Below are positions 1 to 9,174 of a stretch of DNA of 64,000 nucleotides, piece by piece. Source of the stretch: Subdoligranulum variabile (GTDB lineage: Bacteria; Bacillota; Clostridia; Oscillospirales; Ruminococcaceae); assembly GCA_004554775.1 (NCBI GenBank), contig SFKI01000005.1, forward strand, positions 131,665-195,664, read 5' to 3'. The notes beneath the pieces are model-generated. The model worked only from the letters and a program-made list of their open reading frames with translations, was not told where the DNA came from and searched no databases. Numbering within the stretch: position 1 is the stretch's first letter; every line of letters begins with the position of its first letter. Position numbers and translations under genes: made by a program.

Positions 1-71
1 GGCACGGCGGCGCGCAGGCGGGTTTGCAGTTCATCGGTCAGCGGTAAGGCAACGAGGATGTTCTTGGTCAT
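1..71 (-). CDS. N-terminal fragment of a gene running off the left edge, possibly a 2-hydroxyacid dehydrogenase
   Basis: An ATG on the minus strand, preceded by the purine-rich ribosome site AAGGGGAA, opens a frame beginning MTKNILVALPLTDEL that stays open to the window edge (23 residues). The hydrophobic beta-strand followed by a short helix resembles the first strand of D-isomer-specific 2-hydroxyacid dehydrogenases, but too little is visible to assign a function. The gene continues to the left of the window. Confidence 0.45.
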   Translation of the reverse strand, partial: MTKNILVALPLTDELQTRLRAAV

Positions 72-121
72 GGGTAAATTCCCCTTTTTATGTGGTTTGT
101 TGCGGTGACGCCGGACGCCAT

Positions 122-146
122 GGGCGGATATGGAATCCGCCCCTAC
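122..146. repeat. Intergenic palindrome, GCGGAT-core module
   Basis: An inverted repeat GGGCGGAT/ATCCGCCC followed by CCTAC. It is the first copy in the window of a dispersed family of swappable palindromes lying only between genes. Confidence 0.7.
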
Positions 147-215
147 GGCATGAAGAGTGCTTTGCATAGGTTCGCGCTTTCATTGTACCATATCCCACCC
201 CTGCGGTAAAGGCGG

Positions 216-827
216 TCAGACGCCGCGTTCCTGTTTGCTGAAAATGCAGCCGCAATAGTCCTGGCGGTAGAGCCCGTACGCAGCACTCAGCTGCAAACTG
301 CGCTTGTAGCCGTCCTTTTTGCGGAACTCGCTGGGCAAAAAGCGCACGCCGTATTGCCCGCCAAGCTGCTGCCCCAGGGCGTTGATGCGGATGGGGTCCT
401 TCATCGGGGAGATGGAAAGCGTCGTGCAGAACCAATCGAACCCGTGCGCGGCGGCATATTTCGCTGTCTGTTCCAGCCGCAGGCGGTAGCAGACCGTGCA
501 GCGCTCGCCCTTCTCGGGCTCCTGCTCCAGCCCTTTGACGGCGGTGTAGAACTCGTCCGGCTCGTAGGGCAGCTCGATGACCGGGTAATGGTAGCCTGCC
601 TGCTCGACAAAGCGCTCCAGCTCGGCTTCGCGGCGGTGATACTCGGCGGGCGGGTAGATGTTGGGGTTATAATATAAAATGGAAAGCCGGAAATGCGCGG
701 CCAGCCGTTCCAGCGTGGCGCTGGAGCACGGCGCGCAGCAGGCATGCAGCAGCAGCGTGGGCTTGGTATCGCCAAGCTGCTGCAAAGCTTTTTCCATTTC
801 CAGCTGATAATTGATGCGGTTGGGCAT
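216..827 (-). CDS. queH: Epoxyqueuosine reductase QueH
   Basis: A 203-residue protein of the QueH (formerly DUF208) family, the non-homologous replacement for QueG that reduces epoxyqueuosine to queuosine in tRNA wobble positions. The N-terminal HACCAPC motif (Cys30, Cys31, Cys34), the internal ERCTVCYRLRLE segment and the C-terminal YCGC pair are the cysteine clusters that bind the metal centres in this family. The start chosen is the ATG after AAAGGGGGT; an upstream in-frame ATG 14 codons earlier has no ribosome site. It stands alone, with divergent or intergenic sequence on both sides, and no other queuosine genes are in view. Confidence 0.9.
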   Translation of the reverse strand: MPNRINYQLEMEKALQQLGDTKPTLLLHACCAPCSSATLERLAAHFRLSILYYNPNIYPPAEYHRREAELERFVEQAGYHYPVIELPYEPDEFYTAVKGLEQEPEKGERCTVCYRLRLEQTAKYAAAHGFDWFCTTLSISPMKDPIRINALGQQLGGQYGVRFLPSEFRKKDGYKRSLQLSAAYGLYRQDYCGCIFSKQERGV

Positions 828-912
828 GGTGCGACCCCCTTTGTTTGAACTATGCCACCATTGTACCACATTTTGGGGCGTTCGTATATCAGCAAATTAT
901 TGTGTATAGGGT

Positions 913-1066
913 GTAGGGGCGAACATCGTTCGCCCGTGCGGTTTTGCGTTGCCCCAAATTGCACGGGCGGATATTGAATCCGCCCCTACGGCGTAGGAGG
1001 AGCATTCCATATGCTCCCGAGAGGTCTGCTGTTACTGCGAATTGCTGCAGGCGAGCACTGCTCGCC
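913..1066. repeat. Cluster of four modular intergenic palindromes
   Basis: Four palindromic units lie nearly end to end in the gap upstream of the activase gene: a GCGAAC core (913-935), a GCGGAT core (964-989), a GAGCAT core (999-1016) and a GCGAGCA core (1050-1066). The first two share GTAGGGG or CCCCTAC flanks. Each could form a cruciform or an RNA hairpin. No coding frame crosses them convincingly. Confidence 0.65.
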
Positions 1067-1163
1067 CCTAAATCCTCTGCTTTCCCGAATTGTTACATTT
1101 ATTTTCCAACAAATTTCAAAAACCGTTCATTTTCTTTTCATATTCTCCGGCTATACTGTAAGT

Positions 1164-1287
1164 GTTCTCCGGAAGGGAGCAGGGACCCGGAACGAGAACG
1201 TGACCCCAAGTTTTTTCATCCATACTCCTCTTTTCTTTTAACACCAGGGCGGTGCAGGGTTGTTCCTGCACCGCTTTGGTGTTTTTT
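1164..1287 (+). ncRNA. Candidate small RNA with its own terminator
   Basis: A TATACT -10 box at 1152-1157 predicts a transcript starting near 1164. The transcript begins with a hairpin (GTTCTC 1164-1169 pairing with GAGAAC 1194-1199, and a nested CGG/CCG), continues through an unstructured T-rich stretch, and ends at a strong intrinsic terminator. No plausible coding frame with a ribosome site is present. The -35 region is weak, so the promoter call is tentative. It could instead be an upstream leader of the activase gene, but a separate, better promoter lies beyond the terminator. Confidence 0.35.
1241..1287 (+). terminator. Intrinsic terminator
   Basis: Stem ACACCA plus CGGTGCAGG (1241-1258) pairs with CCTGCACCG and TGGTGT (1265-1282) and is followed by six T residues. 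There is no gene immediately upstream, which is why a small RNA is suggested. Confidence 0.75.
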
Positions 1288-1333
1288 GGTACAAGGCTTG
1301 CATTTTGTCAGGATATACATTATTATAGAAACC

Positions 1334-1362
1334 TTGCCAATCGTGGCGAAAAATCGTATAAT
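1334..1362 (+). promoter_or_regulatory. Sigma-A-type promoter for the activase/dehydratase pair
   Basis: TTGCCA (1334-1339), a 17-base spacer and a perfect TATAAT (1357-1362). Transcription from here would give a leader of about 135 bases before the ATG at 1503, with a G+C-rich middle that may fold. Confidence 0.75.
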
Positions 1363-1502
1363 AAACTGAGGTATTGCCGCATAATTCTAAGCGCCGTAGC
1401 CGCGCGGTGATGCCCTGTATGGTACTGCTGGGTGGAGGCCTTATCCGCCCGGCGTGCCGTTTCCCTTTCCCCACAGGTAACACCGCAGGAGGTCAAATCC
1501 GT

Positions 1503-4433
1503 ATGAGAGTTGGTCTGGACATTGGTTCCACCACCATTAAATGTGTAGTGCTGAACGACGCCGGAGAGATCGTATTTTCTACATACGAGCGGCATTTCAG
1601 CCATATTTTGGAAAAAGGCAAGGCGCTGCTGGAAAAAGTAGCCGCCGAATATCTGCCCGACGGCAAGGCGTATTTAGCCATCTCCGGCTCGGCCGGTATG
1701 GGCCTGGCCGACAGCTGCAAGGTCCCCTTTGTGCAGGAGGTTTTCGCCACCCGCGTGGCTGCGAACCGTCTGGTGCCCGGCACCGACTGCATCATTGAGC
1801 TGGGCGGCGAGGATGCCAAGATCCTGTTCCTGACAAACGGCACCGAGGTCCGCATGAACGGCAGCTGCGCCGGCGGCACGGGCGCGTTCATCGACCAGAT
1901 GGCCACCCTGCTCAAGATGGGCGCGGACGAGATGGACAAGGCCGCCCAGCAGGCCACCCGCACCTACACCATCGCCAGCCGCTGCGGCGTGTTTGCCAAA
2001 AGTGACATCCAGCCGTTGATCAACCAGGGCGCACAGGCCGGTGACATCGCCGCGTCGATCTATCAGGCCGTCGTCAACCAAACCATTGCCGGTCTGGCGC
2101 AGGGCCGCCCCATCCGGGGCAACATTTTGTATCTGGGCGGGCCGCTGACCTTCTCCAAAACGCTGCGCCAGAGCTTTGATAAGACCCTGGGCGTGACCGG
2201 CACCCTGCCGGAAAACAGCCTGCTGTTCGTCGCCATGGGCGCGGCGTTCTACGCCGACGAGGAGCTTGACCTGCACGAGGTCGCTCAGCGGCTGGACAGC
2301 TACAGCGCCACGGCTACCTACGTCAGCCTGCCGCCGTTGTTTGCCGATAAGCAGGAGTACGAGGAATTCCACGCCCGCCACATGAAGGCGTCTGTCCCCT
2401 GCCTGCCGTTCGGGGCCGACTGCGGGCCGGTGCACATCGGCATCGACTCCGGCTCCACCACCATCAAGCTGGTCGTCATTGACGAAAACGCCAACATCCT
2501 GTTTGAAAGCTACCGCCCGAACCTCGGCAACCCCATCCCGCTGGTCAAGGAAACGCTGCTCAAGCTCTACGAGAACCACCCCGGCTTGCAGATCGCCAGC
2601 GTGACCACCACCGGCTACGGCGAGGAGCTTGTCAAAAACGCGTTCCACTGCGACCGCGGCCTGGTGGAGACCGTGGCGCACTTTACCGCCGCCAAGCACT
2701 TTTTGCCGGACGTCGATTTCATCATCGACATCGGCGGCCAGGACATGAAGTGCTTCAAGATCGAGGACGGCGCCATCAGCAATATCTTCCTGAATGAAGC
2801 GTGCTCCTCGGGCTGCGGCAGCTTTTTGCAGACCTTTGCGCAAGCACTGGGCTACGATGTCAAGGAGTTTGCCGCCCTGGGCCTGTTTGCTGATAAGCCC
2901 GTTGATTTGGGCAGCCGCTGCACCGTGTTCATGAACTCGTCGGTCAAACAGGCACAAAAGGACGGTGCTTCGATCGAAAACATCAGTGCCGGTCTGTCGA
3001 TCTCGGTCGTCAAGAACGCGCTGTACAAGGTCATCCGTGCGTCCAGCCCGGAAGAGCTGGGCCGCAACATCGTCGTGCAGGGCGGCACGTTCTACAACGA
3101 AGCTGTGCTGCGTGCGTTTGAAAAAGAGATAGGCGTCAACGTCATCCGCCCCGACATTGCCGGCTTGATGGGCGCGTACGGCGCGGCCCTGTACGGCAAG
3201 GCCCGCGCGGGCGAAAACGCCCACAGCACTGTGCTGACCGAGGATGAGCTGCGCAGCTTCAGCCAGAAGGTCAACACCGTGCAGTGCAACGGCTGCGGCA
3301 ACCACTGCCAGCTGACCATTAACGTTTTTGCCGATGGCAAGCGCTTTATCTCCGGCAACCGCTGCGATAAGCCCGTGACCGGCAAGGCCAATAACGAGGA
3401 CCTTGACCTTTACGCCTACAAGCTGAAGCTGATCGAAGCGTACCGCAGTGCCCCCGCACCGGCTGCCCCGCGCGGCAACATCGGCATTCCGCTGTGCCTG
3501 AATATGTACGAGCTGCTGCCGTTCTGGCATACGCTGTTCACCAAGCTCGGCTTCAAGGTCACGGTCAGCCCGTTCTCCAACCGCAAGCTGTACCAGAGCG
3601 GGCAGGCCACCATCCCCAGCGATACGGCCTGTTTCCCGGCCAAGCTGAGCCACGGCCATATCAAGTGGCTGTGCGAGCAGGGCGTCGACGCCGTGTTCTA
3701 CCCCTGCATGAGCTACAACCTCGACGAGCATCTCGGCGACAACCACTATAACTGCCCGGTCGTCGCCTACTACCCCGAGGTGCTCGAGGGCAACTGCCCC
3801 GAGCTGACCAAGACCCGGCTGATCTACGACTACTTCAATCTCGAGCGCCGCAAGGACTTTTACAAAAAGTTCGCCCAGGCGTTGGATAAATACTTCCCCG
3901 GTCTTGACAAAAAGGCCGTGCATGAGGCCATCGACGCCGCGTATGACGAGTATCACCGCCATATGCAGCAGCTGCGGGACAAGGGCGCCGAGATCATCGC
4001 CGCCGCCCGTAAGGAGGGCCGCCACATCATTGTGCTGGCAGGCCGCCCCTACCATGTTGACCCCGAGATCAACCACGGCATCAACCAGCTCATCATCCGC
4101 CAGGGCGCGGCCGTCGTGTCCGAGGATTCTGTCAGCTGCTATGAGCAGAAGTTCCAGACCTCGGTGCTGAACCAGTGGACCTACCACAGCCGCCTGTACG
4201 CCGCCGCCAAGTACTGCACCGAGCAGCCCGATATGGACCTGGTGCAGCTGGTGTCGTTCGGCTGCGGGCTGGACGCCGTCACCACCGACGAGACCCGCGA
4301 GATCTTGCAGGCGGGCGGCAAGCTGTATACCCAGCTGAAGATCGACGAGATCACCAACCTGGGCGCGGTGAACATCCGCCTGCGCAGCCTGTTTGCGGCG
4401 CTGGAAGAACGCAAGGAAGATCACAAGGATTGA
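1503..4433 (+). CDS. Acyl-CoA dehydratase activase, tandem BadF/HgdC ATPase plus DUF2229
   Basis: A 976-residue protein. Residues 1 to about 260 and about 311 to 570 are two BadF/BadG/HgdC ATPase domains, each starting with the phosphate-binding GLDIGSTTIK or GIDSGSTTIK and each carrying the GSCAGGTG/ACSSGCGS cysteine loop that holds the 4Fe-4S cluster shared by the activase dimer. From about residue 640 there is a CNGCGNHC motif and a DUF2229-type activase-related region. In the family, such proteins drive ATP-dependent electron injection into 2-hydroxyacyl-CoA dehydratase-like partners. The start follows AGGAGGT; an upstream extension of 43 codons lacks family similarity. The next gene begins eight bases later, so the two form an operon. 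Substrate unknown. Confidence 0.85.
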   Translation: MRVGLDIGSTTIKCVVLNDAGEIVFSTYERHFSHILEKGKALLEKVAAEYLPDGKAYLAISGSAGMGLADSCKVPFVQEVFATRVAANRLVPGTDCIIELGGEDAKILFLTNGTEVRMNGSCAGGTGAFIDQMATLLKMGADEMDKAAQQATRTYTIASRCGVFAKSDIQPLINQGAQAGDIAASIYQAVVNQTIAGLAQGRPIRGNILYLGGPLTFSKTLRQSFDKTLGVTGTLPENSLLFVAMGAAFYADEELDLHEVAQRLDSYSATATYVSLPPLFADKQEYEEFHARHMKASVPCLPFGADCGPVHIGIDSGSTTIKLVVIDENANILFESYRPNLGNPIPLVKETLLKLYENHPGLQIASVTTTGYGEELVKNAFHCDRGLVETVAHFTAAKHFLPDVDFIIDIGGQDMKCFKIEDGAISNIFLNEACSSGCGSFLQTFAQALGYDVKEFAALGLFADKPVDLGSRCTVFMNSSVKQAQKDGASIENISAGLSISVVKNALYKVIRASSPEELGRNIVVQGGTFYNEAVLRAFEKEIGVNVIRPDIAGLMGAYGAALYGKARAGENAHSTVLTEDELRSFSQKVNTVQCNGCGNHCQLTINVFADGKRFISGNRCDKPVTGKANNEDLDLYAYKLKLIEAYRSAPAPAAPRGNIGIPLCLNMYELLPFWHTLFTKLGFKVTVSPFSNRKLYQSGQATIPSDTACFPAKLSHGHIKWLCEQGVDAVFYPCMSYNLDEHLGDNHYNCPVVAYYPEVLEGNCPELTKTRLIYDYFNLERRKDFYKKFAQALDKYFPGLDKKAVHEAIDAAYDEYHRHMQQLRDKGAEIIAAARKEGRHIIVLAGRPYHVDPEINHGINQLIIRQGAAVVSEDSVSCYEQKFQTSVLNQWTYHSRLYAAAKYCTEQPDMDLVQLVSFGCGLDAVTTDETREILQAGGKLYTQLKIDEITNLGAVNIRLRSLFAALEERKEDHKD

Positions 4434-4440
4434 GGCAAGT

Positions 4441-5763
<1,323 letters not shown>

Positions 5764-5772
5764 CGCGTATGA

Positions 5773-5806
5773 GAAAAGCTCCCCTTGTGGCAGGGGAGCT
5801 TTTTTG
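5773..5806 (+). terminator. Intrinsic terminator after the activase operon
   Basis: AAAAGCTCCCC pairs with GGGGAGCTTTTTT across an eight-base loop, ten bases after the stop codon. The A and T tracts on both sides allow function in either direction. Confidence 0.85.
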
Positions 5807-5887
5807 TATGCCGCAGGCGGACATTTCTCAAATCCCGATACAAGAAAAAATGAGAAATGAGAAACGTTTGAGATATATTCGCATCGC

Positions 5888-5953
5888 GGGAGGGTGTTTT
5901 GGTAGTTTTAAGGTATGCTTAACGATACCTTGAAAACTACCAAAACACCTCCC
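5888..5953. repeat. Long near-perfect inverted repeat, 28-base arms
   Basis: Arms 5888-5915 and 5926-5953 are reverse complements apart from one extra G and one missing C, with a ten-base loop. It lies between converging genes, but the stable stem is far longer than a terminator needs and has no clean T tract directly behind it. Confidence 0.75.
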
Positions 5954-5984
5954 GCCCGTGGGTTGGGCAGCAACGGCAAGATGC

Positions 5985-6647
5985 TTACAATTCCTCCGCC
6001 TTTTGTAAGCTCACGCGGCGGCGGTCGATGGTCAAAAGCCCGTCGCGCTGCATGGCGGACAGCGTGCTGGAAAGCGCGCTGCGGTCAACGCCCAGATGGT
6101 CGGCCAGCTGCTGGCGGTCAAACGGCAGCTCAAACGTAAGGCTGCCTTTCTGCACGGCCAGCGCGGAAAAATACGCCGTCACCCGCTCGCGGATGGTCTT
6201 GGGCGCGGTGTACAGGCTGCGGCGGGCAAGGTTCAAATTTTTGCCCGCCAGTATCTGCAAAAGGTTCTGCAGCATCTGCCAGCGCCACGGCTCACAGCCG
6301 GGTGTCGTCAGCTTGGCGGGGTCTAAAAACAGCGCCTCGCCGCTGTCCGCCGCCACGACGCTGACAAGCATCGGCTGCGCGGGCAGAAACGCGTAAGTCT
6401 CGGCGAAAAGTTCGCCCTCGGCGGCGCGGCCCAGCAGGGTGCGGTTGCCCCACAGGTCAAGATGCTCGACCAGCACCCGGCCCGCCAGCACCACACCCAT
6501 CGGCACGGCGTGCTGCCCGGCTTCCAGCAGCACTTCGCCCTTTACAAAGGTACGGCGGCGGGCATCCAGCGCGGCCAGCGCGCGGGGCAGCTCCGCAGGG
6601 GGTAGCCCCGCAAACAGCGGCAGGGCAAGCAAGGCGGCATTTTCCAT
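5985..6647 (-). CDS. Crp/Fnr-family transcriptional regulator
   Basis: A 220-residue regulator with an N-terminal cyclic-nucleotide-binding-type beta barrel (about 1-120), a dimer helix and a C-terminal winged helix containing LADHLGVDRSALSSTLSAM near residues 175-195 as the recognition helix-turn-helix. The barrel lacks an obvious Fnr cysteine set. The ATG at 6647 follows AGGAG; an in-frame TTG eight codons upstream lies inside the ribosome-site region and is rejected. The gene is divergent from a 4Fe-4S protein and has a perfect inverted repeat in its own leader. That is compatible with autoregulation and with redox or nitrosative-stress (HcpR-like) control, but the ligand is unknown. Confidence 0.8.
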   Translation of the reverse strand: MENAALLALPLFAGLPPAELPRALAALDARRRTFVKGEVLLEAGQHAVPMGVVLAGRVLVEHLDLWGNRTLLGRAAEGELFAETYAFLPAQPMLVSVVAADSGEALFLDPAKLTTPGCEPWRWQMLQNLLQILAGKNLNLARRSLYTAPKTIRERVTAYFSALAVQKGSLTFELPFDRQQLADHLGVDRSALSSTLSAMQRDGLLTIDRRRVSLQKAEEL

Positions 6648-6662
6648 AGTTTGGCACTCCTG

Positions 6663-6678
6663 TGTTGTCAAAACAACA
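6663..6678. promoter_or_regulatory. Candidate operator, TGTTGT-N4-ACAACA
   Basis: A perfect 6+6 inverted repeat with a four-base centre, 15 bases upstream of the Crp/Fnr start codon and downstream of a TATACT-like -10 element. Its spacing matches Crp/Fnr-type dimer sites. That its own product binds here is inference. Confidence 0.45.
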
Positions 6679-6718
6679 GACGATTGAAAGGCGGTATAGT
6701 ATAATCAGGTAAACGCTT

Positions 6719-6796
6719 GCAGGGGCGAACACTGTTCGCCCGCGGAGCTTTGCGTTGCCATCAATAACCACGGGAGCATTCTATATCCGCCCGCAG
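6719..6796. repeat. Intergenic palindrome module and a chimeric module
   Basis: A GCGAACA-core palindrome (about 6721-6741) is followed at about 6770-6795 by a unit whose left arm (GGGAGCATTC) belongs to the GAGCAT module and whose right arm (ATCCGCCCGC) belongs to the GCGGAT module, so its arms no longer pair. Confidence 0.55.
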
Positions 6797-6856
6797 GCAA
6801 AAGCGTTCTTACTATTATATAACAAATTCAAGAGCAAAAAGTCAAGGAGGCACCCC

Positions 6857-7585
6857 ATGAAACGGAGAATCATTGAAATAGACGAGGCCAAGTGCAACGG
6901 CTGCGGCGCGTGCGCCAACGCCTGCCACGAGGGCGCGATCGCCATGGTCAACGGCAAGGCCCGCCTGATGCGGGACGACTACTGCGATGGCTTTGGCGAC
7001 TGCCTGCCCCACTGCCCCACCGGCGCCATCACCTTTGTGGAGCGCGAGGCCGTGCCCTACAACGAAGCCGCCGTGCAGGCCGCCAAGCAGCACAAGGCGG
7101 CCCACACGCCCCACGCCTGCCCAGGCAGTGCGCCGCGCACCTTCGGCGGCTGCCCCGGCAGCATGGCCAAGGCCCTGCACCCGCAGGATGCGGAATCTGC
7201 CGCTGCGCCGGAAGCTGCCCCCAGCCAGCTGCGCCAGTGGCCGGTGCAGATCAAGCTGGTGCCGACCAACGCGCCCTATTTTGACGGTGCGAAGCTGCTG
7301 ATCGCGGCAGACTGCACGGCCTACGCCTACGCGGCGTTCCACCAACGGTTCATCCGTGGGCACATCACCCTGGTGGGCTGCCCCAAGCTGGACGACGTGG
7401 ACTACAGCGAAAAGCTGACAAAAATCATCCGTGACAACGACATAAAAGAAGTTACCGTCGTGCGCATGGAGGTACCCTGCTGCGGCGGGCTGGAAAACGC
7501 CGCCAAGCGCGCCCTGCAGGCCAGCGGCAAGTTTTTGCCATGGCAGGTCGTCACCATCTCGACCGACGGGCGCATCCTGGACTGA
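6857..7585 (+). CDS. 4Fe-4S ferredoxin-domain protein
   Basis: A 242-residue protein. Residues 10-60 hold two ferredoxin-type cysteine sets: CNGCGACANAC, then CDGFGDCLPHCP with a spacing unlike the first. Two cysteine-containing CPGS motifs follow near residues 91 and 101, and a C-terminal alpha/beta region (about 130-242) ends in a PCCGGLENA motif. Proteins with this layout commonly sit beside Crp/Fnr-family regulators in anaerobes and are presumed electron carriers or redox sensors. The start ATG follows AAGGAGG. It faces away from the Crp/Fnr gene and is the likely regulated target. Exact function is unknown. Confidence 0.8.
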   Translation: MKRRIIEIDEAKCNGCGACANACHEGAIAMVNGKARLMRDDYCDGFGDCLPHCPTGAITFVEREAVPYNEAAVQAAKQHKAAHTPHACPGSAPRTFGGCPGSMAKALHPQDAESAAAPEAAPSQLRQWPVQIKLVPTNAPYFDGAKLLIAADCTAYAYAAFHQRFIRGHITLVGCPKLDDVDYSEKLTKIIRDNDIKEVTVVRMEVPCCGGLENAAKRALQASGKFLPWQVVTISTDGRILD

Positions 7586-7620
7586 GCCGGCAGCGCAAAA
7601 TTGGTTCCCTAAAGCACAGC

Positions 7621-7657
7621 ATCCGCGCAGCGAATCTACATCGCTGCGCGGATTTTT
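7621..7657 (+). terminator. Intrinsic terminator
   Basis: ATCCGCGCAGCGA pairs with TCGCTGCGCGGAT across seven bases and is followed by TTTTT. It lies 35 bases after the ferredoxin-protein stop codon. Confidence 0.9.
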
Positions 7658-7733
7658 TGCCATAAAATATTGTGAGGAGAATGCTGAAAGCAAAGATCTT
7701 GCCCTGCTGCGAGACAACGCAACATTGTACGAG

Positions 7734-7748
7734 TGTAAAGCGCTTACA
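7734..7748. promoter_or_regulatory. Candidate operator TGTAA-N5-TTACA
   Basis: A 15-base interrupted palindrome in the gap upstream of the DUF6514 gene. It resembles a catabolite-response-like palindrome but does not fit the cre consensus exactly. No matching regulator is adjacent. Confidence 0.3.
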
Positions 7749-7851
7749 GCCGTTCAATTTGTGAGATGGGCGTAAGCTGTTTGGTGTTATACTCCAACCA
7801 TACCCCGATGCGGTTCATAGATGGTGCGGCACACGGAAGGAGGCGATAGAA

Positions 7852-8082
7852 ATGTTCCGCTATATCCCTGTATCGGAAGAATTGTCCTCACCCCTGCTGG
7901 GGCAGTATCATTCTTTCGGCATTGCGGCGCAGAAAGAAGTGGCTGGGCATTGGCAGACCTGCTGCCAGGTGTCTGATATTTCTACAGACCCCATCTTCGT
8001 CGAAAATCTTGCGGCGCGCTGTACGGCCGGGCAGCTGGAGCCGGTCCATTTACTGGATGTGATAGAGGATGCGCTGATTTGA
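7852..8082 (+). CDS. DUF6514-like small protein
   Basis: A 76-residue acidic protein read from an ATG behind GGAGG. The pattern of a central YHSFGIAA strand, a VSDISTDPIFVENLAARC segment and a C-terminal LEPVHLLDVIEDALI helix matches the DUF6514 family of small Firmicute proteins of unknown role. It has no membrane segment or signal peptide and is monocistronic, with terminators before and after. The family call is from remembered sequence pattern. Confidence 0.6.
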   Translation: MFRYIPVSEELSSPLLGQYHSFGIAAQKEVAGHWQTCCQVSDISTDPIFVENLAARCTAGQLEPVHLLDVIEDALI

Positions 8083-8102
8083 GAGCGCCGGAAGCCCCCG
8101 TA

Positions 8103-8130
8103 CCGCACACCGCGGTGCGGGCATTTTTTG
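8103..8130 (+). terminator. Intrinsic terminator after the DUF6514 gene
   Basis: CCGCAC pairs with GTGCGG across a short C/G-rich loop, followed by GCATTTTTT. Confidence 0.7.
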
Positions 8131-8192
8131 CACTTTTTTGCAAAAAGCCCTTGACTTGAATCGGGGTTTAAGTCGTACAGTCTCTATACGAT

Positions 8193-8231
8193 CCAAAAAG
8201 AGCCATCCATGTGTGTTGGATGGCTCTTTCT
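8193..8231 (-). terminator. Intrinsic terminator ending the sialic-acid operon
   Basis: Read on the minus strand, AGAGCCATCCA pairs with TGGATGGCTCT and is followed by a T tract. It sits just downstream of the ROK kinase, the last gene of the sialic-acid run. Confidence 0.85.
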
Positions 8232-8243
8232 GATTTGTACAAT

Positions 8244-9164
8244 TTACTCGTGGTGTTTCTTAAAGTAATACACCGCGCCCACCAGACCGGCGTCGTTTTG
8301 CAGGGCGGCAGATTTCAGCTCCAGCCCCTCGGCAAAAGCGGGCATGACGCTGGCGCAGACTTTGGCGGCCAGCGGGTCGATCAGCAGTTCCTGCTGGGCA
8401 CTGACGCCGCCGCCGATCAAAATCAGCTGCGGATTAAAGATATGCACCAGCCCGGCAAGCCCCTGGGCGATCTCGCCCACCCAGGCATTGACAACGGCCA
8501 GCGTGCGGGCATCCCCTGCGGCGGCTGCTTCAAAAATCGCACGTCCATCAGGCAGGCCAAGCCCCGCGTGCTGTGCATTGCGCACCAGTGCGGTGGTGGC
8601 AGCGTAGCGCTCGTAACAGCCGATGGCCCCGCAGGTGCAGGCCACACCGTCCAGCGCGTGGAGCCGGAAGTGCCCCAGCTCACCGCCCAGGCCGCGCGCA
8701 CCCTCGAGCAGATGCCCGCCGGTCAGGATGCCGCCGCCCACACCGGTGCCCAGCGTTACGCCGATGACGTCCGTGTACCCTTGGGCCGCACCGACCCAGA
8801 CCTCGCCCAGCAGCATGCAGTTGGCATCGTTGGCAACAGTCACGGGCAGGCCAAACGCACGTTCCAGCGTGCCTTTGATATCCACGCCGATCCAGCCTGG
8901 GAAGTTGCCGCAGGTTCCGGCAACCACGCCGCGGCAGCTGTCGATCTGCCCCGTGGCGGATACGCCGATACCCGCCAGCGCCGGGGCATCATGCGGGGCA
9001 AGAAACTCCCGGATGGCGGCGGTCACGGTATCGAGGATCGGCGTTTTGTAGCCGTCAAAGCTGACGCTGCGCTCGGCACGGGCAAGCACCCGGCCGGTCT
9101 CGTCCACCAGCCCCAGCTTGACCGCCGTGCCGCCGATATCGACGCCTAAATAGATCTTGCTCAT
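8244..9164 (-). CDS. nanK: ROK-family sugar kinase, probable N-acetylmannosamine kinase
   Basis: A 306-residue ROK kinase. It has the phosphate-binding DIGGTAVK at residues 9-16, a catalytic-type ANDANC segment, GTGVGGG, and the ROK zinc motif with histidine and CTCGAIGCYE in the middle of the protein. ROK kinases phosphorylate hexoses or N-acetylhexosamines. Position directly after nanE, nanA and a sialic-acid-type importer makes N-acetylmannosamine the likely substrate, giving the 6-phosphate used by NanE. Start ATG follows AAGAGG; longer upstream frames run through nanE and are rejected. A glucokinase role cannot be excluded by sequence alone. Confidence 0.8.
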   Translation of the reverse strand: MSKIYLGVDIGGTAVKLGLVDETGRVLARAERSVSFDGYKTPILDTVTAAIREFLAPHDAPALAGIGVSATGQIDSCRGVVAGTCGNFPGWIGVDIKGTLERAFGLPVTVANDANCMLLGEVWVGAAQGYTDVIGVTLGTGVGGGILTGGHLLEGARGLGGELGHFRLHALDGVACTCGAIGCYERYAATTALVRNAQHAGLGLPDGRAIFEAAAAGDARTLAVVNAWVGEIAQGLAGLVHIFNPQLILIGGGVSAQQELLIDPLAAKVCASVMPAFAEGLELKSAALQNDAGLVGAVYYFKKHHE

Positions 9165-9174
9165 GGCAAACCTC

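Noticed and set aside
1164..1200. Resemblance of CCGGAAGGGAGCAG to the conserved tip of bacterial SRP RNA
   Set aside because: The matching 5' strand (GTCAGGTCC) is absent and the sequences on either side do not pair into the long SRP helix.
7734..7748. TGTAAAGCGCTTACA as a CcpA catabolite-response site
   Set aside because: It has 15 bases with the central CG out of register relative to the cre consensus, so it is listed only as an unassigned palindrome.
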